From contig JAGIBK010000001.1 in the NCBI GenBank assembly GCA_017744355.1, positions 1,021,694 through 1,085,693 on the forward strand: DNA of 64,000 bases. The letters run 5' to 3'. The notes beneath the pieces were generated by a model. The model saw only the letters and a program-made list of their open reading frames with translations. It made no database searches and was not told the origin of the DNA. Source of the stretch: a bacterium (GTDB lineage Bacteria > Cyanobacteriota > Sericytochromatia > S15B-MN24 > UBA4093). Every line of letters begins with the position of its first letter. Position 1 is the stretch's first letter. Shown here in pieces: positions 27,072 through 35,795 of this stretch. The position numbers were made by a program, and so were the translations under genes.

Positions 27072-27447
27072 GGCCAAAAAAACCGAAAGCGGCCGCATGG
27101 CGCTGGGCCGCATGGGGGAAGCCCTCGCAGCGAGTCATCTCGAGCGCGAAGGCTACGCGATTGTAGCACGCAACGCCCGCACCCGATGGGGCGAGCTGGA
27201 CCTGGTGGCGCGCGACGGTGGCGCGTGGGTCTTCGTCGAGGTCAAAACCCGGCGCGGCGCGCGCTTCGGGTTCGGGGCCGAAGCCGTGACCTATGCCAAG
27301 CAGCGCAAGATCATTCGCATGGCTCAGATCTTCCTGGCGCAGCGCGCGCTCTGGGACGTGGCGATCCGCTTCGATGTCATCGAGGTGACCCTCGAAGAGG
27401 CCGACCCGCCAAAGATCCGGCACCTGGTCGGTGCCTTCGGCGCTTGA
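27070..27447 (+). CDS. yraN: YraN/UPF0102 family endonuclease-like protein
   Basis: A 125-residue protein with the YraN signature: LGRMGEALAASHLEREGYAIVARNARTRWGELDLVARDG and VFVEVKTRR. The E-x-DL-x12-EVK pattern is the restriction-endonuclease-like PD-(D/E)XK core. The family lies near RNase HII or rsmI genes elsewhere; its biological role is unknown. The ATG at 27070 follows GAGGGG, so the longer frame from 26902 was rejected. The start overlaps the divergent permease start by 2 nt. Confidence 0.93.
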   Translation: MAKKTESGRMALGRMGEALAASHLEREGYAIVARNARTRWGELDLVARDGGAWVFVEVKTRRGARFGFGAEAVTYAKQRKIIRMAQIFLAQRALWDVAIRFDVIEVTLEEADPPKIRHLVGAFGA

Positions 27448-27451
27448 TCAA

Positions 27452-27481
27452 GTGACGGATTGGCAGCCGGGTGGGTAGAAT
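27452..27481 (+). promoter_or_regulatory. Candidate promoter of the PhnD-like gene
   Basis: GTGACG at 27452-27457 and TAGAAT at 27476-27481 are 18 nt apart, directly after the yraN stop. The gene's ATG is 31 nt further and has an AAAGGA Shine-Dalgarno. Confidence 0.55.
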
Positions 27482-27512
27482 ACCTCGGGACGCTCGCTCA
27501 AAAGGATTCACG

Positions 27513-28397
27513 ATGAACAAGCTCATAGCCGGCGCACTCGGCGCCCTTTGCCTCTCGGTTGCAGCCCTTCCGTCGCATGCCTACACCCCTCAGGTCCTGC
27601 GAGTGGGCTTCACCCCCTGGGAGAACCCCCAGGACATGGCCAAGACCGCCGGGCCCATCGTCGATATTCTCACGAAGGCCACCGGCATGAGGGTCCAGCC
27701 CTTCCTGTCGTCGGACTACGCCGGGGTCATCAACGCCATGCAGGTGGGCAAGGTCGACGTGGCCTTCTTCCCGCCTGGCGCTTACGTCATGGCCGAGAAG
27801 AACGCCGGGGCCCAGGTGATCCTCAAGTCCCAGTTCAACGGCCGCGCCCTCTACTACGCCGCAATCTTCACCCGCAAGGACTCGCCCATCAAGACCATCC
27901 AGGACCTCAAAGGCAAGACCATGGCCTTCGTGGACCCCACCAGCACCTCGGGCGGGATCTACCCCCGGGTCATGCTCATGAACGCGGGCCTCAACCCGGA
28001 CCGCGACCTGAAGCGGGTCATCTACGCCGGCGGCCACGACGCGGCGGTGCTCGCCGTGGTGCGCGGCAAGGTGGACGCCGGGGCCGCCTACGCCAATGAC
28101 CCCCAGGGCGTGCAGAGCGCCTGGAACGTCATGCTCAAGGACCCCAAGGAGCGCGAGAAGATCCGCCTGATCGCGGTCTCCAAGCCCATCCCCGCCGACA
28201 ACATCTCGGTGCGCAAGGGCCTCTCCCCCAAGATCACGGCCTCCATCAAGAAGGCCTTCCTCGATATGTCGGCCACCCCCGAGGGCCGCGCCCGGATCAA
28301 GGAAATCTACCAGGTGGACGGCTTCGTCCCGGCCGAGCCCGCCGACTACGCCTCGGTGCGCGAGGCCTTCAGCAAGGTCGGCCTCAGCTTCAAGTAG
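27513..28397 (+). CDS. PhnD-family phosphate/phosphonate-type ABC substrate-binding protein
   Basis: A 294-residue protein with a signal peptide (MNKLIAGALGALCLSVAALPSHA). The mature part has the family pattern: LRVGFTPWENP, DYAGVINAMQVGKVDVAFFPPGAYV, LKGKTMAFVDPTSTSGGIYPRVML and GGHDAAVLAVVRGKVDAGAAY. It would bind an oxyanion such as phosphonate or phosphite in the periplasm. No PhnC or PhnE partners are adjacent, so it either works with a remote permease or serves a sensor. It has its own promoter and terminator. Confidence 0.92.
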   Translation: MNKLIAGALGALCLSVAALPSHAYTPQVLRVGFTPWENPQDMAKTAGPIVDILTKATGMRVQPFLSSDYAGVINAMQVGKVDVAFFPPGAYVMAEKNAGAQVILKSQFNGRALYYAAIFTRKDSPIKTIQDLKGKTMAFVDPTSTSGGIYPRVMLMNAGLNPDRDLKRVIYAGGHDAAVLAVVRGKVDAGAAYANDPQGVQSAWNVMLKDPKEREKIRLIAVSKPIPADNISVRKGLSPKITASIKKAFLDMSATPEGRARIKEIYQVDGFVPAEPADYASVREAFSKVGLSFK

Positions 28398-28410
28398 GCA
28401 CTCATCCTTC

Positions 28411-28443
28411 GCCGCCCTACCGCATGCCGGTGGGGCGGCTTTT
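28411..28443 (+). terminator. Rho-independent terminator of the PhnD-like gene
   Basis: A GCCGCCC...GGGGCGGC stem with an internal ACCG/CGGT extension is followed by TTTT, 13 nt after the stop. Confidence 0.9.
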
Positions 28444-28546
28444 ACGTGCCGAGCAGAAACCAAGCTGAACCCAAACTTAAAACGTTCTTTACCGAGTTCC
28501 GGCCCCCCCGCCCGATAACCCCCTTGGCTCACCCAAGGAGGTTCCC

Positions 28547-29032
28547 ATGCGGATTTCACGGATTTGCTCGCTGCTGATGGTCGCTTCTGCGCTCGCCTTT
28601 GCCGTCAACGGCTGCGGCGGTGGCGCGACCCTGATCGATCCCGAAGCCGTGAACAGCAGCAAGCAGCTTCGCACGACGGACCCCACGGCCCCCGTGGTCG
28701 TCGCGGCCACCCCGGCCCCGACCCCGGCGCCCGTCTCCGACGCCTTCCTCACGGCCACCGTGACCAACATCAAGAAGCCTACCCTGGGCCTCGGCAAGCT
28801 GGCCGCCACCGTCGAAGTGACGAACCCCTCGAACATCGCCCTGACCGGCACCGTCAAGGTTGTCTTCATCAACAACCAGCAGCCCTCGGGCGAGCCCCAG
28901 AGCCGCACCGTCACCGTCCAGCCCAAGGGCAAGGAAACCATCACCTTCACCGGCACCAGCTGGTTCCTCGACAGCGCTCAGGCCGAGGTCACCACGCAGC
29001 GCACCTCGGGCGGCTACGCCGGCACCTACTAG
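28547..29032 (+). CDS. Lipoprotein with FxLYD-like beta-sandwich domain
   Basis: A 161-residue protein. The lipoprotein signal ends in FAVNGC (C23). A proline/threonine linker (VVVAATPAPTPAPVS) leads to a beta-sandwich from about 68 (FLTATVTNIKKPTLGLGKLAATVEVTNPSNIAL...GKETITFTG). The pattern of a conserved-neighbour N-terminal strand and tail resembles FxLYD-type domains. AAGGAGG lies at good distance from the ATG. The lipoprotein at 58257 has the same plan. Function is unknown. Confidence 0.78.
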   Translation: MRISRICSLLMVASALAFAVNGCGGGATLIDPEAVNSSKQLRTTDPTAPVVVAATPAPTPAPVSDAFLTATVTNIKKPTLGLGKLAATVEVTNPSNIALTGTVKVVFINNQQPSGEPQSRTVTVQPKGKETITFTGTSWFLDSAQAEVTTQRTSGGYAGTY

Positions 29033-29123
29033 TTTCTAACTTGCTCGCCTTTCGCGCGCCCCTTCGGCTACAATGGAAGCCGAGGGGGCGCATTGTCGCG
29101 CCATGCCCATTAACGGAGGAAGC

Positions 29124-29774
29124 ATGAAGTTCTTTCTTGATACCGCGAACATCGACGAGATCCGCGAAGCCGCCAGCTGGGGGCAAATCGACGGGGTCAC
29201 CACCAACCCGAGCCTGATCGCCAAGGAAGGCCGCGACTTCAAGCAGGTCATCAACGAGATCTGCGCCATCGTCGACGGTCCCATCAGCGCCGAGGCCATC
29301 AGCCTGGACGCCGAGGGGATGATCCGCGAGGGCCGCGAGTTCGCCAAGTGGCACCCCAACGTGGTCGTCAAGCTGCCCATGACCATCGAGGGCCTCAAGG
29401 CCGCCAAGGTCTTCAAGGCCGAGGGCATCAAGACCAACGTCACCCTCGTCTTCTCCGCCAACCAGGCGCTGCTTGCCGCTCGCGCCGGCGCGACCTACAT
29501 CTCGCCCTTCGTCGGCCGCCTGGATGACGAAGGTCAGGACGGCATGAGCCTCATCGCCGAGATCGTCGAGGTCTTCTCCAACTACGACTTCGACACCCAG
29601 ATCCTCGTCGCCTCGATCCGTCACCCCATGCACGTGACGGACGCCGCCAAGCTGGGCGCCGACGTCTGCACCATGCCCTACAAGGTCCTCAAGCAGATGT
29701 TCCACCACCCGCTGACGGACGTGGGCATCGAGAAGTTCCTGGCCGACTGGAAGAAGACCGCCCAGGCGGTCTAA
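29124..29774 (+). CDS. tal: Small transaldolase / fructose-6-phosphate aldolase family enzyme
   Basis: A 216-residue protein, the short transaldolase form (TalC/MipB type). It has [23 protein letters not shown], Schiff-base lysine K83 in VVVKLPMT, and SPFVGRLDD. It acts in the non-oxidative pentose phosphate pathway, moving dihydroxyacetone units between sugar phosphates. Length and motifs do not separate transaldolase from F6P aldolase. The ATG follows GGAGGA. TACAAT at 29069-29074 is a candidate -10. Confidence 0.95.
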   Translation: MKFFLDTANIDEIREAASWGQIDGVTTNPSLIAKEGRDFKQVINEICAIVDGPISAEAISLDAEGMIREGREFAKWHPNVVVKLPMTIEGLKAAKVFKAEGIKTNVTLVFSANQALLAARAGATYISPFVGRLDDEGQDGMSLIAEIVEVFSNYDFDTQILVASIRHPMHVTDAAKLGADVCTMPYKVLKQMFHHPLTDVGIEKFLADWKKTAQAV

Positions 29775-29788
29775 CCCCTGATTCGCTC

Positions 29789-29830
29789 AGACGAGGGGCC
29801 GGGTGGCAATTGCCACCCGGCCCCTCGTCT
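29789..29830. terminator. Perfect 42-nt palindrome, bidirectional terminator
   Basis: A 20-bp perfect stem (29789-29808 with 29811-29830) lies between convergent stops, 14 nt after each gene end. Confidence 0.93.
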
Positions 29831-29844
29831 CTATGGCGCTGCCA

Positions 29845-30504
29845 TCAGGCTCTCGGCAGCAAGAGCATGCTGATGGTCGCGATCACGAGCACCCCTAGCG
29901 CCAGGGCGTTGAAGGCGAGGTGCCCGAAAACCGAGGCGAAGCGGGGGGCAATCCCCGCGAAAAAGAGCACCATGGCGAAGAAGACCGTCAAGAGCACGAA
30001 GCGATCGCTGATGCGGTTCGCCCGCTGCGCCTCTTGGACCTGCTGGTCGGCCAGCGCGTTGAGCCTTGCCGACTCTTTGCTCTGGGCGATGGAATAGGCC
30101 GGCATCCCGAACGGGGTAGCGGGCGCATTCGGATTGACGAGCGGCTTGGTGGCATTCCAGGCGTCTACCGCGTGTCGCATCTCCGGGCGAAAGCGATGGT
30201 AGAGGAAGGTCGCGAGATCGTGGTTGCCCTCGCTGATGGCCGCCGCGTAGTGCACGAACACCCCGACGTCCGAGGCCTGGATCTGCTGGGCCTGCACGCT
30301 GAGAAGGGAGGCCTTGGCCCGGGTCTGCCCGGCCGCGCTGTAGTGGTTGATCATATCACCGCTCCAGAGATTGGATTGATAGGCGCACCAGGCCGAGAGG
30401 GCGGTGGCGAGGGCCAAGGCAAAAGCGACCCCCGCGTCGATGAGGCCGCTCCAGCGGGCGAGCCGCTGCTCTTTGGGCCGGTGAGACGAGAAATCGAGCG
30501 GCAT
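29845..30504 (-). CDS. DUF4337-like membrane protein
   Basis: A 219-residue protein. One helix near 22-45 includes WCAYQSNLWSG, a long helical hydrophilic region (AAGQTRAKASLLSVQAQQIQ) follows, and two helices lie at the C-terminus (about 165-215). This layout matches the DUF4337 family of unknown function. GAGGG precedes the ATG. It stands alone and is convergent with the transaldolase gene. The 239 nt upstream, to the acsA stop, hold two hairpins and no gene. Confidence 0.75.
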   Translation of the reverse strand: MPLDFSSHRPKEQRLARWSGLIDAGVAFALALATALSAWCAYQSNLWSGDMINHYSAAGQTRAKASLLSVQAQQIQASDVGVFVHYAAAISEGNHDLATFLYHRFRPEMRHAVDAWNATKPLVNPNAPATPFGMPAYSIAQSKESARLNALADQQVQEAQRANRISDRFVLLTVFFAMVLFFAGIAPRFASVFGHLAFNALALGVLVIATISMLLLPRA

Positions 30505-30678
30505 GGCAGTCCCTCATTCCCTGTTTACGAACCGCCATGGTAAGCGCCCGGCTCTCCTGCGTCTGCGGTCGTTTGCGACGACGCCAGCAGCGCCCTTCGT
30601 CGACTCTTCCAAGAGAGGGACTGGGGGCAAACGAAGATATGAATCGAGCGCCCAGGGCCGACAGGACTGGGCGCAATT

Positions 30679-30722
30679 GAAAGCAGAGCCGCCTCCACCC
30701 TGGGTGGAAGCGGCTCTGCTTT
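30679..30722 (-). terminator. Terminator of the acsA gene
   Basis: AAGCAGAGCCGC at 30681-30692 pairs with 30710-30721 around CTCCACCC/GGGTGGAA and is followed on minus by TTTCAATT. A second short hairpin (GCGCCCAG/CTGGGCGC) lies at about 30648-30674. Confidence 0.85.
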
Positions 30723-30743
30723 CGTGACGAAGGGCTATTCGGG

Positions 30744-32696
30744 CTAATCCTGGTCTTCGCGCAGTTTGGCGAGCACCGAGTAGTCCTCGAGGGTCGTCGT
30801 GTCACCCGCCGCATCGCGGCCCGCGGCGATGTCGCGCAACAGGCGACGCATGATCTTGCCCGAACGGGTCTTGGGCAGGGCGTCGGTGAAGCGAATGTCG
30901 TCCGGCTTCGCGATCGCCCCGATCTCCTTGGCGACGTGCTCGCGCAGGGCCGCCTTGAGCGCATCGGACGGGTTCTGGCCACTCTGGAGGGTGACGAAGG
31001 CGGCGATGCCGGTGCCCTTGATCTCGTCGGGACGCCCGACCACCGCGGCCTCGGCGACCGTCGGATGGCTGACCAGCGCGCTCTCGACCTCCATGGTGCC
31101 CAGGCGGTGGCCCGAGACGTTGATCACGTCGTCCACCCGGCCCATGATCCAGAAGTAACCGTCCTTGTCCCGGCGCGCGCCGTCACCGGCGAAGTACATG
31201 CCAGGGATCTCGGACCAGTAGGTCTTCTGGAAGCGCTCGGGGTCACCCCAGATGGTCCGGACCATCGAAGGCCAGGGGCGCTTGACCACCAGGTACCCGC
31301 CCTGGTTGGCGCCGACCGAGTTGCCCTCCTTGTCCACCACGTCCACGGCGATGCCAGGGAAGGGAAGGGTCGCCGTGCCGGGCTTGGTGGGGGTGGCCCC
31401 CGGCATGGGGGTGATCATGATGGATCCCGTCTCGGTCTGCCACCAGGTGTCCACGATGGGGCAGCGATCGTGGCCGATGACCGAGCGGTACCACATCCAG
31501 GCTTCGGGATTGATCGGCTCGCCCACCGAGCCCAACAGGCGCAGCGTGGAGAGCTTGTGCTTGCTGGGCCACTGCTCGCCCGCCTTGATGAAGGCGCGAA
31601 TGGCGGTGGGGGCGGTGTAGAGGATCGAGATGCCGTAGCGATCGATCATCTCCCAGAAGCGATCGGGAGACGGCGTCATGGGGGCGCCCTCGTACATGAA
31701 AACCGTCGCGCCGTTGGCGAGCGGGCCGTAAACCACGTAGGAGTGGCCCGTCACCCAGCCCACATCGGCGGTGCACCAGAAGATGTCGTCGTCCTTGAGG
31801 TCGAAGACCCACTTGCTGGTGAGCGCGGTCCCCAGGAGGTAGCCGCCCGTCGTGTGGACGACGCCCTTGGGCTTACCGGTGGTGCCCGAGGTGTAGAGGA
31901 TGAAGAGGGGATGCTCCGAGTCGAGCGGCACGGCGGGCACGTCGCACGAGGCGAACTCCATCAACTCGTGGTACCAGTGGTCGCGGCCGGGGAGCATGGG
32001 GATCTCGTCGCCCGAGCGCTTGAGGACCACCACGTGCTTCACGCTCGGGGTATGGGGCAGGGCCGCGTCGATGTTGGCCTTGAGGGGGACCACCGACCCG
32101 CGCCGGTAGAAGCCGTCGGCCGTCACGACCAGCTTGGCCTGGGCGTCGTTGACGCGGTCCTTGATGGCCTCGCTCGAGAAGCCGCCGAAGATGACCGAGT
32201 GGGTCGCCCCGATGCGGGCGCAGGCGAGCATGGCGACCGCCGCTTCGGGCACCATCGGCATGTAGATGGCGACGCGATCACCCGTCCGAACCCCCAAGGA
32301 GAGCAGGACGCTCGCGAACTTGCAGACCTCGTGGTGCAGCTGCTGGTAGGTGAGGGTGCGGCGATCGCCGGGCTCGCCCTCCCAGATGAGGGCCGCCTTG
32401 TTGCGGCGCCAGGTCGTCAGGTGACGGTCCAGGCAGTTGTAGGAAGCGTTGAGAGTACCACCCACGAACCACTTGGCGAAGGGCGCCTGCCAGTCGAGGA
32501 CTTTGTCCCAGGGCTTGAACCAGTGCAGCTCGCGCTGGGCGTGCGCCGCCCAGTAGGCCTCGGGATCGGCCTCAGCCTCGGCGACAAGGGCCAGGTACTG
32601 CTCCATGGAGCCAACGTGTGCCTGCGCGCTGAACGCCTCGTCCGGGGGAAAGCGGCGATCCTCCTGAAGCAGGCTAGTGATGTCCGTGGTCGTCAT
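30744..32696 (-). CDS. acsA: Acetyl-CoA synthetase
   Basis: A 650-residue AMP-forming acetate:CoA ligase of normal length. The N-terminal [16 protein letters not shown], the P-loop [38 protein letters not shown] (acetate pocket) and the C-terminal acylation site in [13 protein letters not shown] are all present. It makes acetyl-CoA from acetate for the TCA cycle or biosynthesis. The lysine of the last motif is the classic site of acetylation control. GGAGGG precedes the ATG. TATGAT on minus near 32740 may be the -10. Confidence 0.98.
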   Translation of the reverse strand: MTTTDITSLLQEDRRFPPDEAFSAQAHVGSMEQYLALVAEAEADPEAYWAAHAQRELHWFKPWDKVLDWQAPFAKWFVGGTLNASYNCLDRHLTTWRRNKAALIWEGEPGDRRTLTYQQLHHEVCKFASVLLSLGVRTGDRVAIYMPMVPEAAVAMLACARIGATHSVIFGGFSSEAIKDRVNDAQAKLVVTADGFYRRGSVVPLKANIDAALPHTPSVKHVVVLKRSGDEIPMLPGRDHWYHELMEFASCDVPAVPLDSEHPLFILYTSGTTGKPKGVVHTTGGYLLGTALTSKWVFDLKDDDIFWCTADVGWVTGHSYVVYGPLANGATVFMYEGAPMTPSPDRFWEMIDRYGISILYTAPTAIRAFIKAGEQWPSKHKLSTLRLLGSVGEPINPEAWMWYRSVIGHDRCPIVDTWWQTETGSIMITPMPGATPTKPGTATLPFPGIAVDVVDKEGNSVGANQGGYLVVKRPWPSMVRTIWGDPERFQKTYWSEIPGMYFAGDGARRDKDGYFWIMGRVDDVINVSGHRLGTMEVESALVSHPTVAEAAVVGRPDEIKGTGIAAFVTLQSGQNPSDALKAALREHVAKEIGAIAKPDDIRFTDALPKTRSGKIMRRLLRDIAAGRDAAGDTTTLEDYSVLAKLREDQD

Positions 32697-32718
32697 GATG
32701 GCCCTCCGTCGTGATGTT

Positions 32719-32733
32719 GCAACGATCAGTTGC
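32719..32733. promoter_or_regulatory. Short inverted repeat upstream of acsA
   Basis: GCAAC-N5-GTTGC lies 23 nt upstream of the acsA start, just downstream of the candidate -10. It could be an operator. The arms are short, so chance is possible. Confidence 0.3.
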
Positions 32734-32768
32734 GCACATCATACCACTCCACGGAGGGATCAAACGGC

Positions 32769-33164
32769 TCAGGCGAGGCTTGTCCGGAGGCGCGCGACCA
32801 GGGGCACATCGGCAGGGGCGAAGACGTAATCGTCGAGTTCGGCGGCACTCACCCAGGCGAGGGCATGGCACTCGATCGCCTGGGGCTCGCCCGAGACGAG
32901 AGTGGCCCAGTAGCAGGTCAGATGGATGCGGCGGCCGCCGTAGTCGTGCAGCACGTCGCCGAAGCGCGCACCGACCGAAATCTCGGCGGCGAGCTCCTCG
33001 CGGATCTCGCGGGCGAGGCATGCTTCGGGGGCCTCGCCGGGCTCCACCTTGCCGCCGGGGAACTCCCACAAGAGGGCCTCGTGCTTGCCCGGGGGCCGCT
33101 GGGCGATGAGGACGCGATCGCCGCGCCGGATGATGGCGCCGACCACTTCGATGGCTGGGGTCAA
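32769..33164 (-). CDS. Nudix hydrolase, MutT-like (8-oxo-dGTP diphosphatase type)
   Basis: A 131-residue protein with a Nudix box at about 37-62 (GGKVEPGEAPEACLAREIREEL). The final Gly is replaced by Ala, which is tolerated in the family. The N-terminal VVGAIIRRGDRVLIAQRPPGKH and WEFPGGK are MutT-like, suggesting removal of oxidised nucleotides. The TTG start follows GGGAGG at 5 nt. It is divergent from the phosphodiesterase gene. The true substrate is not determined by sequence. Confidence 0.9.
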   Translation of the reverse strand: MTPAIEVVGAIIRRGDRVLIAQRPPGKHEALLWEFPGGKVEPGEAPEACLAREIREELAAEISVGARFGDVLHDYGGRRIHLTCYWATLVSGEPQAIECHALAWVSAAELDDYVFAPADVPLVARLRTSLA

Positions 33165-33266
33165 GAGAGCCTCCCTCGTGCAGGATCCGCCCCCTCACTG
33201 TAACGTGCGCTACTTAAGCCTGCAAGGAAGTGCTAGAATCGCAACGCACCCACCAGGAGGACACTC

Positions 33267-35204
33267 ATGCGCCGTCGCATCCCCCTCGTCACCCTTGCCG
33301 CGCTCTCCCTGACGCTCGCGGGCACCATCCCGGCGCGCGCCGCCGATCCCGCCAAGGTCGTGCTCATCTCCCTCGACGGTGGCGGCGAGCGCTTCCTCGA
33401 AAAGCTGGTGGCCTCCGGCAAGATGCCGAACCTTGCGGCCATCAAGCGCAACGGCGTCCAGGCGGATTACGCCCTCACCAACTACCCCAGCAAGACGGCA
33501 GCAGGCCACGCCTCGCTCTGGACAGGCGCCTACGGCAACATCAGCGGCATCACGGGCAACGAGATCCCCCTGCAACCCGCCCACGCGTACACCATCCTGG
33601 AGCACCAGCGCGGCTTCGAGAGCACCGCGCTCTTGGCCGAGCCCCTCTGGGTCGCCGCGGCGCGCGCGGGCAAGCGGACCCTGGCCGTCCAGGCCACCCA
33701 CCTGACGCCTTTCGAGACCTACGGCCCCAAGGGGCGCTTCGGCGGGGCGGACGCCGAGCGCATGACCTTCTTCGACGGCTACACCGGCAAGATCGCCCCC
33801 GAGTGGGTCCTGGACTCGACGGCCTCCTTCAAGCCCGCCGTCGGCTGGAAGGACCTGCCCGTCAGCCGCGAGGCCCCCTACGAGATCGCGCTGCCGGTCG
33901 GCCCCACCACGCTCTACGGCGTGATCTACAACGACCCGACCGACCCGGTCCAGGGCTACGACACCCTGCAGATCCGGCCCAGCAAGGACAGCGCGCGCGG
34001 AGCGGTGCTGGTCAAGGCCGGCGCCCCCAACATGGGATCGACCGAGCAGTTCAGCCTTCCTGTCCCGGTGAGCGTGGGCAACGTCACCCCCACCGTGCGC
34101 TTCAGGCTCTTCGAGCTTTCGCCCAACGGCGCCTCGCTGCTCCTCTATCGCACGCCGCTGGCCATGGACAACAGCAACCGGCCCGAGCTCGCCGCGGAGT
34201 GGGCCCAACGCACCGGCGGCTTCGTGCCCAAGGGGGCCGAGGACCTCTACGCACATGGCAAGCTTGGCCCCACCCTGATTGACGGCGGCACGGGCCTTGC
34301 CGAAGAGCGCCTGCTCGAAACCATCCGCCTTGCCATGGAGAGCCGGATCGCCAAGCTTCGCCACGGCGCCAAGGCCTATCCCTGGGATCTGCTCGTCAAC
34401 TACGTTCCCTACCCCGATAGCGTCGAGCACATGTGGTACGGGCTCGCCGACAGCACCAGCACGGCCTACCGCCCCGACGTGGGGCCCAAGTTCTGGACCT
34501 ACATGGAGACGGTCGCGGGCTACGTGGACGAGTTCCTGGGGGCGGCCCGCCAGGTGGCGGGCGATCGCGGCGTGATCGCCGTGGTCAGCGACCACGGCAT
34601 GGAAGGGCTCTCGCGCGACTTCTTGCCGAACGTCGCCCTGCGCAAGGCGGGGCTCTTGGCCGTGGACGCCAACGGCAAGGTGGACCTCTCGCGGACCAAG
34701 GCCATGTACCCGCCGAGCGACGGGGCCTGCGTGGTCATCAACTCGGTACGTCGCAAGGGCGGGATCGTAAAGCCAGAAGAAGAGGCCGCCGTCCTCGAAC
34801 AGGTCATCACGACCCTGCGCGAGGCGCGGGATCCCAAGAGCAACCGGCCGATCGTGACGGGCTTCTACCCCACCCGTGAGGCCGATCCCGCGCTCGGCCT
34901 CGGCGGCCCGAACGGCGGCGACCTCTACCTGGACCTGATGCCCGGTGTGTACTTCAGCGCGGCCCACCAGGGCGACGCGCTCTTCGTGGACCGTCACCCG
35001 TTCGCAAGCGGCGGCCACGTCTTCAACCCGAGCCGAGCCTCCATGCACGCCGTCTGCTACATGGCGGGCCCCGGCCTGAAGAAGGGCGTCATGCTCCCCC
35101 CCATCCGGACCATCGACGTGGCGCCGACGCTTGCCAAGCTCATGGGCATCCCCGCTCCGGCCCAGGCGACGGGCAGGGTCCTTACCGAGGCACTCTCGAA
35201 CTAA
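33267..35204 (+). CDS. Exported alkaline-phosphatase-superfamily phosphodiesterase (NPP type)
   Basis: A 645-residue protein with a signal peptide (MRRRIPLVTLAALSLTLAG...ARA). The metal-dependent phosphodiesterase core has VVLISLDGG (D37), nucleophile T77 in NYPSKTAAGHASLWTG, DSVEHMWYG and VVSDHGM near 441, and a C-terminal RTIDVAPTLAKLMGIP. It probably cleaves nucleotides or phosphodiesters in the periplasm. AGGAGG precedes the ATG and TAGAAT at 33234-33239 is the likely -10. Its last 24 codons have a decayed second copy near 39961. Confidence 0.92.
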   Translation: MRRRIPLVTLAALSLTLAGTIPARAADPAKVVLISLDGGGERFLEKLVASGKMPNLAAIKRNGVQADYALTNYPSKTAAGHASLWTGAYGNISGITGNEIPLQPAHAYTILEHQRGFESTALLAEPLWVAAARAGKRTLAVQATHLTPFETYGPKGRFGGADAERMTFFDGYTGKIAPEWVLDSTASFKPAVGWKDLPVSREAPYEIALPVGPTTLYGVIYNDPTDPVQGYDTLQIRPSKDSARGAVLVKAGAPNMGSTEQFSLPVPVSVGNVTPTVRFRLFELSPNGASLLLYRTPLAMDNSNRPELAAEWAQRTGGFVPKGAEDLYAHGKLGPTLIDGGTGLAEERLLETIRLAMESRIAKLRHGAKAYPWDLLVNYVPYPDSVEHMWYGLADSTSTAYRPDVGPKFWTYMETVAGYVDEFLGAARQVAGDRGVIAVVSDHGMEGLSRDFLPNVALRKAGLLAVDANGKVDLSRTKAMYPPSDGACVVINSVRRKGGIVKPEEEAAVLEQVITTLREARDPKSNRPIVTGFYPTREADPALGLGGPNGGDLYLDLMPGVYFSAAHQGDALFVDRHPFASGGHVFNPSRASMHAVCYMAGPGLKKGVMLPPIRTIDVAPTLAKLMGIPAPAQATGRVLTEALSN

Positions 35205-35207
35205 GGC
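35136..35207 (+). repeat. Left copy of a 72-nt direct repeat (phosphodiesterase 3' end)
   Basis: These bases encode the last 23 codons and stop of the phosphodiesterase. They align without gaps to 39961-40032 at 63 of 72 positions. The pair brackets 4.75 kb of accessory genes. Confidence 0.85.
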
Positions 35208-35273
35208 TAAAGGGATCCAGAAGGTGACTGATAATCACTAGAGCGACGGTTTTAGTTCAACACGCGGAACTAG

Positions 35274-35315
35274 AAGCCGAAGGGTCTCGGGAAATCCCGT
35301 GACCCTTCGGCTTTT
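35274..35315 (+). terminator. Rho-independent terminator of the phosphodiesterase gene
   Basis: AAGCCGAAGGGTC at 35274-35286 pairs with GACCCTTCGGCTT, with an inner CGGG/CCCG helix, and is followed by TTTT. Confidence 0.9.
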
Positions 35316-35334
35316 GAAGCCTCGGCCTTGTTAC

Positions 35335-35388
35335 AAGCGGCTTACTCACGCCCGCCTGGTGCTTGTTGGGCGCAAACGTGAGCCGCTT
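35335..35388. repeat. Imperfect hairpin, bulged, in intergenic region
   Basis: AAGCGG and CTCACG on the left pair with CGTGAG and CCGCTT on the right, with a 4-nt CTTA bulge and an inner GCCC/GGGC helix. It lies in the low-GC spacer after the phosphodiesterase terminator. Function is unknown; it may be a structured RNA or a relic of a mobile repeat. Confidence 0.55.
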
Positions 35389-35795
35389 TGCTTTGCACAT
35401 TCCGATTGCGACCAGCAGCGCTGGGTCACCAGCAACCACCGGTGATCCAGCGCTGCTGTAGTTCGTTGAGAGCATCGAATAACCGCGATTTTTATGCGTT
35501 CAACAACACAAGACGCCTTTCGGGGGTCTTAGCACATGGTTCCTCCCTCCTTGGTTTGAGAGGCGAGGAGTTTTGTGGCGCTAAGGAGTTTTTAATACTG
35601 ACGCACTATATTTTCTTCTGCGTGATAATCGGAGCGAAATTTCCGAGGGGGAAAATCACCCGGTGGAAACCCCCTTCAAATGCAACGATAGCTGAGCATT
35701 CAGCAGAAGAGAATCGACGGATAAACGACAAGTTGCTCTCACAAGGCAAGAAAGCACCGGGGGAGTTGGACGATTTCGATGCGCGAACAAATTGA
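35388..35795 (+). CDS. Doubtful open frame in low-GC spacer
   Basis: A 135-codon frame spanning a large hairpin. Its first half looks random. The last 40 residues (SAEENRRINDKLLSQGKKAPGELDDFD) look protein-like and could be a degraded or short gene, but no Shine-Dalgarno-supported start was found. It overlaps the next small frame by 17 nt. It may be the remnant of a gene that once preceded the HEAT/glycosyltransferase unit. Confidence 0.22.
   Translation: MLCTFRLRPAALGHQQPPVIQRCCSSLRASNNRDFYAFNNTRRLSGVLAHGSSLLGLRGEEFCGAKEFLILTHYIFFCVIIGAKFPRGKITRWKPPSNATIAEHSAEENRRINDKLLSQGKKAPGELDDFDARTN
35413..35458. repeat. 18-bp near-perfect hairpin
   Basis: The arms 35413-35430 and 35441-35458 complement each other at 17 of 18 positions (the exception is a G.T pair) around a 10-nt loop, AGCAACCACC. 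There is no U-tract, so it is not an ordinary terminator. It is the second of two adjacent structured elements at this spot. Confidence 0.75.

Noticed and set aside
28398..28546. Second promoter or RNA upstream of the lipoprotein
   Set aside because: A GATAAC hexamer is present but with no -35 at proper spacing.
35340..35380. Integron attC-like site (GTTGGGC core)
   Set aside because: One GTTRRRY heptamer is present but no matching inverse core at the right distance and no integrase.
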